From IMG/VR virus record IMGVR_UViG_3300021963_008220, positions 1 to 64,000 of that record: a stretch of DNA of 64,000 nt, one strand, 5' to 3'. The number at the start of each line of letters is the position of its first letter. Position 1 is the first letter of the stretch. Positions 16,558 to 25,423 of this stretch are shown one piece after another. The DNA is from a virus. The notes under the pieces are model-generated. The model was not told where the DNA came from and made no database searches. It saw only the letters and a program-made list of their open reading frames with translations. Both the position numbers and the translations under genes were made by a program.

Positions 16558-17826
16558 ATGAGTAAAGCCAAAAAGAAAGCAGTCCCGATGGGGAAAATAA
16601 AACCCATAACTGCATCGATGCCAAACATGACAAGATCAAATAAACAGGAGATAAGCCTATGTTTAGTTATGATCGTAAAAGACGAGGAGGACACGATAGC
16701 TAAATGTTTAAAAGCTGTTGCTCCCTACATCTCTTATTGGGTTATAGTCGATACAGGATCTAAGGATAACACTTTAAGCGTTATTAGAGAAACGATGGCT
16801 GAGCTTAATATAGAGGGTGAACTTCACGAAAGACCTTGGGTTAACTTTGAAGTTAACCGAACCGAGAGCTTGGAGTTAGCTAAGAATAAATGTGACTATA
16901 GATGGATTATAGATGCAGATGACACTTTCTATCCCGATGTGCCGGGGGTTAATCCTTTTGCAGGATTAACAAAAGAGCCAGACGGATATCAGATACTTTA
17001 TAAGCTAAATGCTTTACAATACCATAGGGTTCAGCTTGTTAAATCGAGCCAGGACTGGGTTTATAAAGGGGTTTTGCACGAGTATCTACATTTGGACAAG
17101 CCAGAAATAATTCAGGGTATAGTTCCGAATGCCCATGTTATTGCTGACATCTCCCCGCTTAAAAGAGCAGATTCATTAGAGGAGAAATATGCTAATGACG
17201 CTAAGATCTTAGAGAAAGCTTTAATAGACGAGCCAAAGAACACAAGATACATGTTCTATCTAGCTCAAAGTTATCGTGACTCCAGCCAGCACGATAAAGC
17301 AATCGAGGCTTATCAAAAAAGAATTGACATGGGGGAATGGCCTGAAGAAGTTTACTATTCGATGTATATGATCGCCAAAATAAAAGAAAAAATGGGAGCT
17401 CCCATCGAGGAAGTAACTGGATGGTATTCCAGAGCCTGGGAATATAGACCAGAAAGGCTAGAAGCAGTTTTCCACACCATGAGAAAACTTAGGGAACAAA
17501 AAAGATTCTTGATTGCCTTTGCTTACGGTGACGTAGCTATAAAAACAAGAGGAACCGGTGATATTTTATTCGTAGAGCCAGAGATTTGGCAATGGAGACT
17601 TTTAGATGAGTATTCCCTATCTGCTTACTATATCGGAAATCCTGAACTAGCTATCGAGAAAACCGCTGCTATCCTACAAGCTCCTTTCTTTAAAGATCTT
17701 GCTAAAGAGGAGAGAGATAGACTCCAGAAGAATATGGATTTCTATAAAAAAGGATATGACGAGAAGATTAAGAAGATCAAGCAGATGGAAGCAATGGAAA
17801 AAGCCCAGCAAATGCAGAGAAGGTAA
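16558..17826 (+). CDS. Family 2 glycosyltransferase with C-terminal TPR-like repeats
   Basis: The 422-residue product has a basic N-terminal extension (1-35), then a GT2 domain: LCLVMIVKDEEDTIAKCL, DTGSKDNTL, and the nucleotide-sugar DxD-type motif IDADDTFYPD. From about 215 the sequence has TPR-like helix pairs (NTRYMFYLAQSYRDSSQHDK, AIEAYQKRIDMGEWPEEVYY) and ends in a charged coiled coil. Bacterial GT2-TPR proteins often glycosylate peptides or surface glycans. A phage fibre is a possible target, which is inference. Confidence 0.8.
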   Translation: MSKAKKKAVPMGKIKPITASMPNMTRSNKQEISLCLVMIVKDEEDTIAKCLKAVAPYISYWVIVDTGSKDNTLSVIRETMAELNIEGELHERPWVNFEVNRTESLELAKNKCDYRWIIDADDTFYPDVPGVNPFAGLTKEPDGYQILYKLNALQYHRVQLVKSSQDWVYKGVLHEYLHLDKPEIIQGIVPNAHVIADISPLKRADSLEEKYANDAKILEKALIDEPKNTRYMFYLAQSYRDSSQHDKAIEAYQKRIDMGEWPEEVYYSMYMIAKIKEKMGAPIEEVTGWYSRAWEYRPERLEAVFHTMRKLREQKRFLIAFAYGDVAIKTRGTGDILFVEPEIWQWRLLDEYSLSAYYIGNPELAIEKTAAILQAPFFKDLAKEERDRLQKNMDFYKKGYDEKIKKIKQMEAMEKAQQMQRR

Positions 17827-17834
17827 GATATATA
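17827..17834 (+). promoter_or_regulatory. GATATATA octamer before the 17854 gene
   Basis: Nineteen bases separate the octamer from the ATG of a leader-bearing gene. Confidence 0.45.
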
Positions 17835-17853
17835 AAGAAAAAATTCTGAATTA

Positions 17854-18393
17854 ATGAAGCATTTATTAGAATACGAATCTTACGAAAACCCTATTACAGA
17901 GGGGGCAATTCCTGTTTATGACGAGGACGAGTTCGTAAAAAACACTAAGTCCAAGCCAGATATGGAGATAAAATGGACACAAATTCCTGCTGTTGTTGAG
18001 GGTCTTTTAAATAAAGTTGAATCTGGAGAACTTCAAACAGTAACTGTTGTAGCAGATATACCAACACAAGGTAAAAATGCTCCTGCATACGTTAGGGATC
18101 TAATGACAAAGGAGAGAGAAAGAATGGCTCAAAGACAGCAAGCTATCCACGGTAGCAGAATCGAAAGAGCTGACAGACCGGAAGAGGAAGAGTACAGAGA
18201 CGAAATTAACGTTTTCGTTGACTCTGAGTACACTATCGAAGGTGTTGTTAGAGAAGTTGGTAAAGATTATCTAATCGGTATCCCTGCTTCTTTTGTAAAC
18301 AAGGTTAAAAGAGAACCAAGTTTAAAAGAGTACTACACGGTTAAAATCGCACCACAGCAAATAATAGAAATTTACTATATTAAAGCTAAGTAA
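17854..18393 (+). CDS. Leader-bearing protein, unknown function
   Basis: The 179-residue product begins MKHLLEYESYENPITEG, in which ITE-G fits a T4-type prohead cleavage site. The body has a charged central helix (KERERMAQRQQ) and a beta-rich end (EGVVREVGKDYLIGIPASFV). No known family. Followed by a terminator. Confidence 0.7.
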   Translation: MKHLLEYESYENPITEGAIPVYDEDEFVKNTKSKPDMEIKWTQIPAVVEGLLNKVESGELQTVTVVADIPTQGKNAPAYVRDLMTKERERMAQRQQAIHGSRIERADRPEEEEYRDEINVFVDSEYTIEGVVREVGKDYLIGIPASFVNKVKREPSLKEYYTVKIAPQQIIEIYYIKAK

Positions 18394-18415
18394 TTGAAAT
18401 TTAAAATAACATCGA

Positions 18416-18446
18416 ACCCCAATATTTTTAAATGTTGGGGTTTTTT
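18416..18446 (+). terminator. Terminator after the 17854 gene
   Basis: Stem CCCCAATATTT/AAATGTTGGGG with a short TT loop region and TTTTTT tail. Confidence 0.85.
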
Positions 18447-18455
18447 GTTGAAACT

Positions 18456-18494
18456 TTGACCAATCAGGTCATATAACTTTGGCCGGATTGGTCA
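18456..18494 (+). promoter_or_regulatory. Promoter with flanking inverted repeat upstream of topoisomerase large subunit
   Basis: TTG (18456-18458) and TAACTTTG (18474-18481) fit a Bacteroidota -33/-7 promoter. TGACCAATC (18457-18465) and its exact inverse GATTGGTCA (18486-18494) bracket the -7 element with 20 bases between them, a layout expected for a repressor operator. Confidence 0.6.
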
Positions 18495-18512
18495 CATTTA
18501 ATCACAAAAAGC

Positions 18513-20300
18513 ATGAGTAAAGTTAATAAAACCATTGAAGTCCTTACCGATTTTGAACACATTATAAAAAGACCTACAATCTATGTAGGTAGTGTGAAAA
18601 GAAGCGAGGAGACACTTCCTATAATTGACGCAGGCATGATTAAGAGCGTCGTAAAGGAGCATTCGGTTGGAATGTATAAGTTATTTGATGAAGTGTTTTC
18701 TAACTCAGTAGACGAAGCTAAAAGGATGTCTACGGCTATGAAGAAAATAATCGTTGAAGTTGACGTGAAAGAAAACTCAGTTTCTATAACAGATACTGGG
18801 GACGGATTTACTAACGGCTCTACCATCAATAAAAAGAGTGGACTTAGTAATATCGAAACCGCAGTTTCTATGCTTAGAGCCGGGTCCAATTTCGATAACG
18901 ACTCAATCTCAGAAACTCTAGTAGGCACAAACGGGATGGGGGTAAGTTTAGTTAACGCTTTATCCAATATGTTCGAGATAGAAACAGCTAACGATAAAGA
19001 GGTTTATTTACAAACATGGAAATCTTTTAAAGCTTCATTAGCTAAGGTTACCTCAAGGGCAAAAAGCAGACAAACTGGAACCAGGGTAACATTTACCCCA
19101 AACAATCAGGTTTTTGATAATTCGAAATGGGATTACCAGACCATCAAATCTTACCTTTGTTTAAAGAAAAGAGTTCTCGAAACTGAGACCAAAACAGCTG
19201 GTCTTAAAATAGATTTCATCTGGAACGGTAAAACAGAAAATATAACCAGTTTACTATCTCCTGCTTGGACTGCAAAAACACCAATAGGAGAAATACTCAT
19301 CTGGGAGAAAACAACCGAATCAGGATCTTTCTCTTTTGTTAATAGTGCTCTTTGTACCGGTATACATCAGAAGATAATACTTGATAGAATCAACGGTCAA
19401 CTAGAGGATTCTTTAGGCCACCATTTCTATGATACCTTAATTATCCTAAATCTATCACCCGGAATAGTCAGATTCGGGGATCAGAATAAAACAAAGTTTG
19501 TTTCTAAGAGAGAAGAGGTTGAGCCCACCATAGCAAAACACTTCGATCCTGTTTTAGGTAAGTTTTTCAAGAGCGAGGTTTATAAAAACATCAAGAAGGC
19601 TGTTGATGCTAGAAAGAAAGAAACGGAACTTAAGAAAATCAGACGAGACAAAAAATCGATTAGGGTTAAGCATTCTAATAAGTACTTCCCTTCAGCATCA
19701 TCAAAAGCAGAAACTCTATTCATAGTGGAAGGACTTAGTGCGATGGGATCAATCCTACAAAAGAGAGATCCTAAGAAAGAAGCTGTTTATGCTTTAAAGG
19801 GTAAAATTAAAAATGCTAGAAGTTTATCGGATCTTTCAGATAACAGAGAAATACTGGAGCTCATGCAAATACTTAATTTGGATCCAGAGGGACAAAATAT
19901 ACAATGCCCATTTGATAGGGTTGTTATTGCAACAGATCAGGATCCGGATGGAGCACACATTACTTCATTACTGATCAATTTATTTTATCTCTGGTTCCCT
20001 TGGATGATAAAACAAGGAAGAATTCAGTTCTTAGAAACACCTTTGGTCACTGTTGGAGATAAGGCTAAGAAGTATTTCTATTCTCTGGAAGAGTTCAAAA
20101 AAGGAACAGGTAAATCTGATAAAGGAAACGTCAGATATCTAAAAGGGCTCGGATCTCTTTCTCTTGAAGACTGGGATTATGTTATGAAGAACAAAAGAAT
20201 TACTGTCCTTGTAGAAGACAAGAAAACTAAGTACCATTTAGATATGGCATTTGGTAAGTCTGCAATGGAGAGAAAAAAGTGGCTAAGCTCCACTGTTTAA
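18513..20300 (+). CDS. Type II DNA topoisomerase large subunit (T4 gp39/gp60-like, fused)
   Basis: The 595-residue product has the GHKL ATPase motifs FSNSVDEAK (~64), DTGDGF (~93) and GTNGMGVSLVNAL (~138), a transducer domain, and a TOPRIM domain with VEGLSAMGSI (~404) and DQDPDGAHI (~474). In T4 these functions are split between gp39 and gp60; here they are one chain. It works with the gp52-like subunit encoded at 23208 to relax or resolve DNA during replication. Confidence 0.95.
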   Translation: MSKVNKTIEVLTDFEHIIKRPTIYVGSVKRSEETLPIIDAGMIKSVVKEHSVGMYKLFDEVFSNSVDEAKRMSTAMKKIIVEVDVKENSVSITDTGDGFTNGSTINKKSGLSNIETAVSMLRAGSNFDNDSISETLVGTNGMGVSLVNALSNMFEIETANDKEVYLQTWKSFKASLAKVTSRAKSRQTGTRVTFTPNNQVFDNSKWDYQTIKSYLCLKKRVLETETKTAGLKIDFIWNGKTENITSLLSPAWTAKTPIGEILIWEKTTESGSFSFVNSALCTGIHQKIILDRINGQLEDSLGHHFYDTLIILNLSPGIVRFGDQNKTKFVSKREEVEPTIAKHFDPVLGKFFKSEVYKNIKKAVDARKKETELKKIRRDKKSIRVKHSNKYFPSASSKAETLFIVEGLSAMGSILQKRDPKKEAVYALKGKIKNARSLSDLSDNREILELMQILNLDPEGQNIQCPFDRVVIATDQDPDGAHITSLLINLFYLWFPWMIKQGRIQFLETPLVTVGDKAKKYFYSLEEFKKGTGKSDKGNVRYLKGLGSLSLEDWDYVMKNKRITVLVEDKKTKYHLDMAFGKSAMERKKWLSSTV

Positions 20301-20333
20301 ATTTTTTTACCCCGAGTATTTTTCATATATTTA
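20301..20333 (+). promoter_or_regulatory. Host-type promoter for uvdE
   Basis: T tract, CCG (20312-20314) and, 14 bases on, TATATTTA (20326-20333), one base off TAnnTTTG. The ATG at 20338 is so close that the mRNA would be nearly leaderless. Confidence 0.7.
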
Positions 20334-20337
20334 CCGA

Positions 20338-21252
20338 ATGGAAAGAAGATATGGTTATTGCTGTATAAATTTAAGTTTAGCTAAGGACAAAATCTCTACA
20401 AATAGAGGAATGGTCAAAAGGACTTTTGAAGAGAAAGGTCTTCCCTATGCTTCCGAACTTGCATTAAAAAATGTGATAGATCTTAGACAGATCTTGGAGT
20501 GGAATGACGATAACAACATAAGGATGTACAGAATGTCCAGCGATATTTTCCCTTGGTGTTCTGAGTATGAAATAAGCGATCTTCCGGATTATCCTGCCAT
20601 ATCTGAAATATTAAAATCATGCGGTGATTTTGCAAAGAGAACAGACCAGAGAATAACATTCCATCCCTCTCCATATGGGGTGCTAGCTTCAGAGAATCCT
20701 GCTGTTGTAAAAAAGGCAATAAAGGAACTTAACCAGCACGGAGAAATATTTGATCTTATGGGATTGGACAGAAATCACTTTTACCCCATCAATGTTCACG
20801 TAAACACTACCAAGCCAACTAAGGAAGCTGCAGCAATTAGATTTTGCGAACACTTTGAGCTTCTTTCAGATTCAGTAAAGTCAAGATTGGTGGTGGAGGT
20901 TGATGATAAAAAATCTCAGTACAATGCTCTTGATCTTTTCTTAACTGTACATAAGTTTATAGGCATTCCCGTTACATTTGATTATCTACATAACAAATGC
21001 AATCCCTCTCAGTATAACGAGGAGGAAGCTTTAGCACTATGCCTTTCGACCTGGCCTAAAGATATTCCCGCGATCACCCACTATTCAGATTCTAAGAAAC
21101 TCTATGAGGACTCGGGGTCTAAAGAGGTGGCTCACACTGACTGGATCTGGGGTAATGTCGAAACATATGGACTTGATTTCGATATAGAGTTTGAGGTAAA
21201 AATGAAAGATCTTGCGGTACTAAAATTCCTCGAATCAAAAAATAAGGTTTAA
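20338..21252 (+). CDS. uvdE: UV damage endonuclease (UVDE)
   Basis: The 304-residue product begins with the family pattern RYGYCCINLSL and has MYRMSSDIFPW, RITFHPSPYG, INVHVNTTKPTKEAA, LVVEVDDK, VTFDYLHNKCNP and ITHYSDSK, which supply the metal ligands of the TIM barrel. UVDE nicks 5' of photoproducts and other lesions to start repair. It is a cytoplasmic enzyme, and its size matches bacterial UVDE. Confidence 0.92.
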   Translation: MERRYGYCCINLSLAKDKISTNRGMVKRTFEEKGLPYASELALKNVIDLRQILEWNDDNNIRMYRMSSDIFPWCSEYEISDLPDYPAISEILKSCGDFAKRTDQRITFHPSPYGVLASENPAVVKKAIKELNQHGEIFDLMGLDRNHFYPINVHVNTTKPTKEAAAIRFCEHFELLSDSVKSRLVVEVDDKKSQYNALDLFLTVHKFIGIPVTFDYLHNKCNPSQYNEEEALALCLSTWPKDIPAITHYSDSKKLYEDSGSKEVAHTDWIWGNVETYGLDFDIEFEVKMKDLAVLKFLESKNKV

Positions 21253-21257
21253 TTAAT

Positions 21258-21488
21258 ATGAACGACAGAGTAGAAGATTTTGAAAAAATAATACTTGGTG
21301 ATAAAGTACCAAAGATTAAGTATACTGTCGACAACGACATAGAGTCTTCGGTAAGATATGATTTTCTGTGTGAGAATTTCGGTAAAGCTGAAGTTGATTC
21401 GGCATTAGCGAATTTGGATATGACTTTTTTAGAACTTTCAGATCTGGAAAAGTATAAGTCTATAACCGAAATTTTAAACGGGGAATAA
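21258..21488 (+). CDS. Small acidic protein, unknown function
   Basis: The 76-residue product is acidic and helical (FLELSDLEKYKSITEILNGE at the end). It sits 5 bp after uvdE and 1 bp before the next gene, so the genes are probably translated together. Its end weakly resembles the YE/YEKC small-protein family encoded at 21490, 27677, 37026 and 37291. Confidence 0.6.
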   Translation: MNDRVEDFEKIILGDKVPKIKYTVDNDIESSVRYDFLCENFGKAEVDSALANLDMTFLELSDLEKYKSITEILNGE

Positions 21489-21489
21489 T

Positions 21490-21831
21490 ATGTTTAACGG
21501 AGGAGATTTTTACTTGGATGATTTCAGCTCAGGACCTAAACATCCCCAGTTTGATTTGATCAAAAAGCATATAGAAAGAGCTGTACAAGATCTTTTTATA
21601 GAATCTCTAAGAAGTAAAACCGAAGATCTATTATACGTTTTTAAAGACGAATCTCAGATAGATGACTTCACCGAAAGAATTTTAAATTATTGGGAGGGGT
21701 TAGAAAACTATGAGATTTGTAAAGAAGTCTTAGATCTCACCAAGAATCTCAAGGAAAGATGGACAAATAGAGAATCTAGAGAAGGAGACTCTGCAGGTCT
21801 TTCTAGAATAAGAGACCTGTTTAATCATTAA
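21490..21831 (+). CDS. Small helical protein with YWEGLENYEIC motif
   Basis: The 113-residue product contains ILNYWEGLENYEICKEVLDL, a helix-turn-helix phrase that recurs in other small phage proteins in this window (37026, 37291, and loosely 27677). The pattern, aromatic pair, Glu, then [YF]E.C, looks like a single TPR-like hairpin. Function unknown. It lies just upstream of dnaJ. Confidence 0.65.
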   Translation: MFNGGDFYLDDFSSGPKHPQFDLIKKHIERAVQDLFIESLRSKTEDLLYVFKDESQIDDFTERILNYWEGLENYEICKEVLDLTKNLKERWTNRESREGDSAGLSRIRDLFNH

Positions 21832-21839
21832 TATAAAGG

Positions 21840-22877
21840 ATGCAAGATTACTACCAGATACTAGGTGTTTCCCGAGACGCTTCTCAGGAAGACATTAAAA
21901 AGGCTTATAGAAAATTAGCTATTAAATATCACCCGGATAAAACAGGGAACGACCCCGAAGCGGAAAAGAAATTCAAGTCGGCATCCGAGGCCTACGACAC
22001 TTTATCCAATCCGGAGAAAAAAGCTAAATACGACAATCCAAATCCATTTGGTGGCGGAGGTAGAAACCCATTCGAACAATTCTGGGGTGGTACGAATCCA
22101 TTCCAGTCTGGAGATTTTTCTTCCTTCTTTACTGGAGGCAGACACCAGGAACCCATGGTCAATAAGGGAAGAAATATAAACGCTGTTGTTGCACTGACTT
22201 TGGAGGAGATGATGTCAGGTACAACCAAAAAAATCAATCTAAATAGAAGAGTTCACTGCGATCCTTGTAAAGGAACTGGAGCTCAAAATGGAGATATGAT
22301 AAATTGTTCAAGCTGTGGGGGTATCGGAAGAGTAAATAAGACAATTCAGTACCAATTTGGTGAAATGGTTACACAGGAAACATGCCGAACTTGCGGTGGT
22401 CAGGGAACAAAGCCAAGAACCTCGTGTACTTCTTGCTCCGGAACGGGCACTACCAGGAAAGACGAAGAGGTTGAAGTTAATATACCAAAGGGATCGATTG
22501 CTGGAGTTTCCTATGTTCTAGCAGCTAAGGGAGACTGGGCAAAAGCCCCATCCAATCCCGGAGATCTTGTTATAACAATAGAAGAATACGTACATGCGGT
22601 TTATCGAAGAGACGGAATAAATTTAATTAGTGAAAAGCAGATTTCCTTTAAGGACATGTGTTTAGGAACCGAAATAGATATACCCAATTTAAAAGGATCC
22701 AGTTTAAGAATAAAAGTTCCCCCTGGTACTCAACCAGGAAAAATATTCAGGTTAAAGGGGAAAGGAATTCCCGAATTTAATGGATTCGGATCTGGTGATA
22801 TTTTGGTCCAGGTTAATGTAAAAATTCCAGAGTTCCTAACAGAGGAACAAATGAAAGCTATAGAATATTTTAACTAA
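21840..22877 (+). CDS. dnaJ: DnaJ (Hsp40) co-chaperone
   Basis: The 345-residue product is a type I DnaJ: J-domain with KYHPDKTG (HPD motif at residues ~30), a Gly/Phe region (PFGGGGRNPFEQFWGG), four CxxCxGxG zinc repeats between ~140 and 205 (CDPCKGTG, CSSCGGIG, CRTCGGQG, CTSCSGTG) and the substrate-binding C-terminal domains. It should stimulate DnaK ATPase activity and deliver clients; a phage DnaK is encoded at 3339. Confidence 0.96.
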   Translation: MQDYYQILGVSRDASQEDIKKAYRKLAIKYHPDKTGNDPEAEKKFKSASEAYDTLSNPEKKAKYDNPNPFGGGGRNPFEQFWGGTNPFQSGDFSSFFTGGRHQEPMVNKGRNINAVVALTLEEMMSGTTKKINLNRRVHCDPCKGTGAQNGDMINCSSCGGIGRVNKTIQYQFGEMVTQETCRTCGGQGTKPRTSCTSCSGTGTTRKDEEVEVNIPKGSIAGVSYVLAAKGDWAKAPSNPGDLVITIEEYVHAVYRRDGINLISEKQISFKDMCLGTEIDIPNLKGSSLRIKVPPGTQPGKIFRLKGKGIPEFNGFGSGDILVQVNVKIPEFLTEEQMKAIEYFN

Positions 22878-22882
22878 ACAAA

Positions 22883-23197
22883 ATGACAGCATTATTTTTA
22901 TTTATAGGATGGTCGATAACCTCGGTGATAGTAAACGGTAAGATCTTTGATCCTATTAGGAACTACTTCCTAGTAAAAAATCCATTTATCGGAAATTTGA
23001 TCTCCTGCGTACAGTGTACCAGCGTTTGGCTTGGCGCATTGATATTTTGGCCTTTGTTGGCAGTAGGAGAGGTTTCACACATATCGGAGCATCATTGGAT
23101 TAGCTACTTGGTCTATCCATTTCTACAAAGCGGCTCTGCAGTAATGCTGGAATCTTTTGTAATTTACTTAGTTAAAGGAGCATCAAGAAACAATTAA
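22883..23197 (+). CDS. Small membrane protein with CxxC-VWLG motif (DUF1360-like)
   Basis: The 104-residue product has an N-terminal transmembrane segment, ISCVQCTSVWLGALIFWPLL (a CxxC followed by a second membrane helix) and a third C-terminal hydrophobic segment. The Cys-Trp-Gly pattern resembles DUF1360 proteins found in phages and bacteria. The function is unknown. It sits between dnaJ and the topoisomerase subunit gene. Confidence 0.65.
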   Translation: MTALFLFIGWSITSVIVNGKIFDPIRNYFLVKNPFIGNLISCVQCTSVWLGALIFWPLLAVGEVSHISEHHWISYLVYPFLQSGSAVMLESFVIYLVKGASRNN

Positions 23198-23207
23198 CGA
23201 AATTAAA

Positions 23208-24614
23208 ATGTCCAAAAATTTAAACATATCAGATCAGATAAACAACCAATATAGAACGTACGCTTTGTATGTTTTACAAAGTAGAGGCATACCTAATTTT
23301 TATGACGCTTTAACTCCTGTTCAAAGATTGATCTTAGAGAATTCACCTATCAAATTTAATAAAACGATTGGGCTGGTTGGCGAAGTTATTAAAACCGGAT
23401 TATATCACCACGGGGATTCTTCTCTATCTGGAGCTATATCTAAATTGGCCAGACCTTTCGGGTGTTCTTTTAGTGTGCTCGAAGGAGACGGATTTTTTGG
23501 ATCTCCCGTAAATCCTAGTCCATCAGCTCCCAGATACACTTCGGTTAAGATAAATCCTAAGGTTAAGGAGTTTCTTTTTAAGAACTATGACCTAAACGAA
23601 AAGAACGAGGAAGGAGGGCACGATTGGCTAAACGTAGAAGTTCCGGTTGGATTGCTAACCCACGTGGTTGGAATTGCGGTTGGATACAGAAGTAACATCC
23701 TGCCAAGAAAGCTGGAAGACATTATAGAGTATTTAGACGGCTCTGTTAAGTTACTTAAACCGTACTTTAAGGATTTCTCAGGAAAGATTACGAAATTCAA
23801 GAACGAGGATAATACATGGTTATTTGAGAGCGGGTTTGACGTGGACGAGAAAAAGAAAACTATCCACATCTACGATCTACCGCCTGTCATGAGATATGAT
23901 AGCTTTATAAATAAGCTTGACAATAAACTAGAAAACAGCGGATGTGAATATAGGATAGAAAACCGGTCTCAGAGTAAATGTGATCTTATAGTTTCTCTTA
24001 GAAGCATGGACAATAACAGGTTCAAAGAGATTGTGGAGAACATCTCTAGACTATGCAAGATCATAGTTAAGGAGGATGTTATATTCATAAAGGACGGAGG
24101 GGTAATGGAATTCAACTCGGTTAAAGAATATCTTGATCATTTCAAGGGGCATCTAGAATTTGTTAAGCTTAAGAGGCTACTAAGGGATTTGGACAACTAC
24201 TCAAGAGAGCTTCAGTTCTTGGAGGCTAAGCTAAAGTTTCTCAATTTCATGATAGCAACCAAGAGAACAAACGACGAGATCATAAATTTCCTAGCCCAAT
24301 TTGAAAATTGGATTTCACAAAGGCTGCAAAGAATTGAGATCATAAGACTAAGCTCTGATCACATAAAGCAAACGGAGATAGACATTAAGGAAATAAAAGA
24401 TAAGATAGCAAAGACCAAAAAGATGGTCAAGGAACAAGAAAAGGTTCACAAGGAAGCACTTAAGAAAATTCAATCCCTTGGTAAAATCAAATCATTTAAA
24501 CCTATGAACAATCTATTTGAAACAAATCAGATGGAGGGTATAGAAGTTTACCAGGTACCGGAGGAGGACGAAGAACTTATTTCTTCAGAAGATTTAGAAG
24601 AAGATGAAATTTAA
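23208..24614 (+). CDS. Type II DNA topoisomerase medium subunit (T4 gp52-like)
   Basis: The 468-residue product matches the GyrA/ParC breakage domain: SRGIPNFYDALTPVQRLIL, YHHGDSSLSGAI, GDGFFG, and PSAPRYTSVK with the catalytic tyrosine at about residue 110. The C-terminal half is a long coiled coil and the protein lacks the GyrA beta-pinwheel, as in T4 gp52. The end is very acidic. It pairs with the large subunit encoded at 18513. Confidence 0.94.
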   Translation: MSKNLNISDQINNQYRTYALYVLQSRGIPNFYDALTPVQRLILENSPIKFNKTIGLVGEVIKTGLYHHGDSSLSGAISKLARPFGCSFSVLEGDGFFGSPVNPSPSAPRYTSVKINPKVKEFLFKNYDLNEKNEEGGHDWLNVEVPVGLLTHVVGIAVGYRSNILPRKLEDIIEYLDGSVKLLKPYFKDFSGKITKFKNEDNTWLFESGFDVDEKKKTIHIYDLPPVMRYDSFINKLDNKLENSGCEYRIENRSQSKCDLIVSLRSMDNNRFKEIVENISRLCKIIVKEDVIFIKDGGVMEFNSVKEYLDHFKGHLEFVKLKRLLRDLDNYSRELQFLEAKLKFLNFMIATKRTNDEIINFLAQFENWISQRLQRIEIIRLSSDHIKQTEIDIKEIKDKIAKTKKMVKEQEKVHKEALKKIQSLGKIKSFKPMNNLFETNQMEGIEVYQVPEEDEELISSEDLEEDEI

Positions 24615-24651
24615 TCAGAAAACCAAGCTAGAACTATTAAATAATTAAGAA

Positions 24652-25413
24652 ATGAAATTAAGAATAACAAGCATTCCAAATTTTTTAGTCTTTTTGAAAA
24701 GACTTAAATCGGTAGAAAAGAGTGTGATCCTGGAATTAGACAAGGACAATCTTTTCTCAAAAGCTCACACAGCAGACAAGTCGGTTATGAAATATTCCAG
24801 CGTATCTTTATCTGATATCCTAGAAGGAGATATTGATTGGGCAAAGTTAAAAACTGACAGAGTTAAGATAGGAATTTTGGATGCGTCTAGATTAATGGAA
24901 GCATTTAAACACTTCCGACCTGAAGAGGATGTTTATTTAGAGCTTACCACAGAAACTGTAGACGGAGAGTGTGTGTCAACTGAGATCAAACTTACTTCAG
25001 CATCATTGAACATTAGATTAAGATGTGCTGACCTTGCTTTGTTATCTTACGTTGAGGATAAGATTTTAAGCATGGTGCATTCTCAGGAAGATGCTGTTGC
25101 ACAGTTCAAAATTTATCAATCAGATTTCACTACGATACTTTCTCTCTGTGGATTGGAAACTAATTCAGAAGAAGTATTGGCATTCGAGATCAACGAGAAA
25201 AATGCACATGCATTTGGAGACTCTTTCAGATATAAGCTTAATTTGGGTGCATCGGAGATCACAACAGAAGGGTCTGTTATTTCTAACATATACAAAAACC
25301 AATTGGGTTATATGGAAGCAGAAACTTGTCAGGTTTATGTACACGATAGCAGATTGGTTATGTGTTCAGAACAGTCTTCAACATCCATTGCAATAGGATT
25401 AGTAGAAAAATAA
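24652..25413 (+). CDS. Probable sliding clamp (T4 gp45-like)
   Basis: The 253-residue product has the length and alternating beta/helix layout of gp45/PCNA-type clamps: an N-terminal helix MKLRITSIPNFLVFLKRL, KIGILDASRLMEAFKHF in the first half, and a final strand pair VYVHDSRLVMCSEQSSTS. It lies in the replication block next to topoisomerase and polymerase genes. Direct identity to gp45 is low by eye, so the call leans on context and fold pattern. Confidence 0.55.
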   Translation: MKLRITSIPNFLVFLKRLKSVEKSVILELDKDNLFSKAHTADKSVMKYSSVSLSDILEGDIDWAKLKTDRVKIGILDASRLMEAFKHFRPEEDVYLELTTETVDGECVSTEIKLTSASLNIRLRCADLALLSYVEDKILSMVHSQEDAVAQFKIYQSDFTTILSLCGLETNSEEVLAFEINEKNAHAFGDSFRYKLNLGASEITTEGSVISNIYKNQLGYMEAETCQVYVHDSRLVMCSEQSSTSIAIGLVEK

Positions 25414-25423
25414 CATTCACCAA

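Noticed and set aside
25091-25396. 101-residue forward frame inside the clamp gene
   Set aside because: Alternate frame of the probable clamp; composition is not protein-like.
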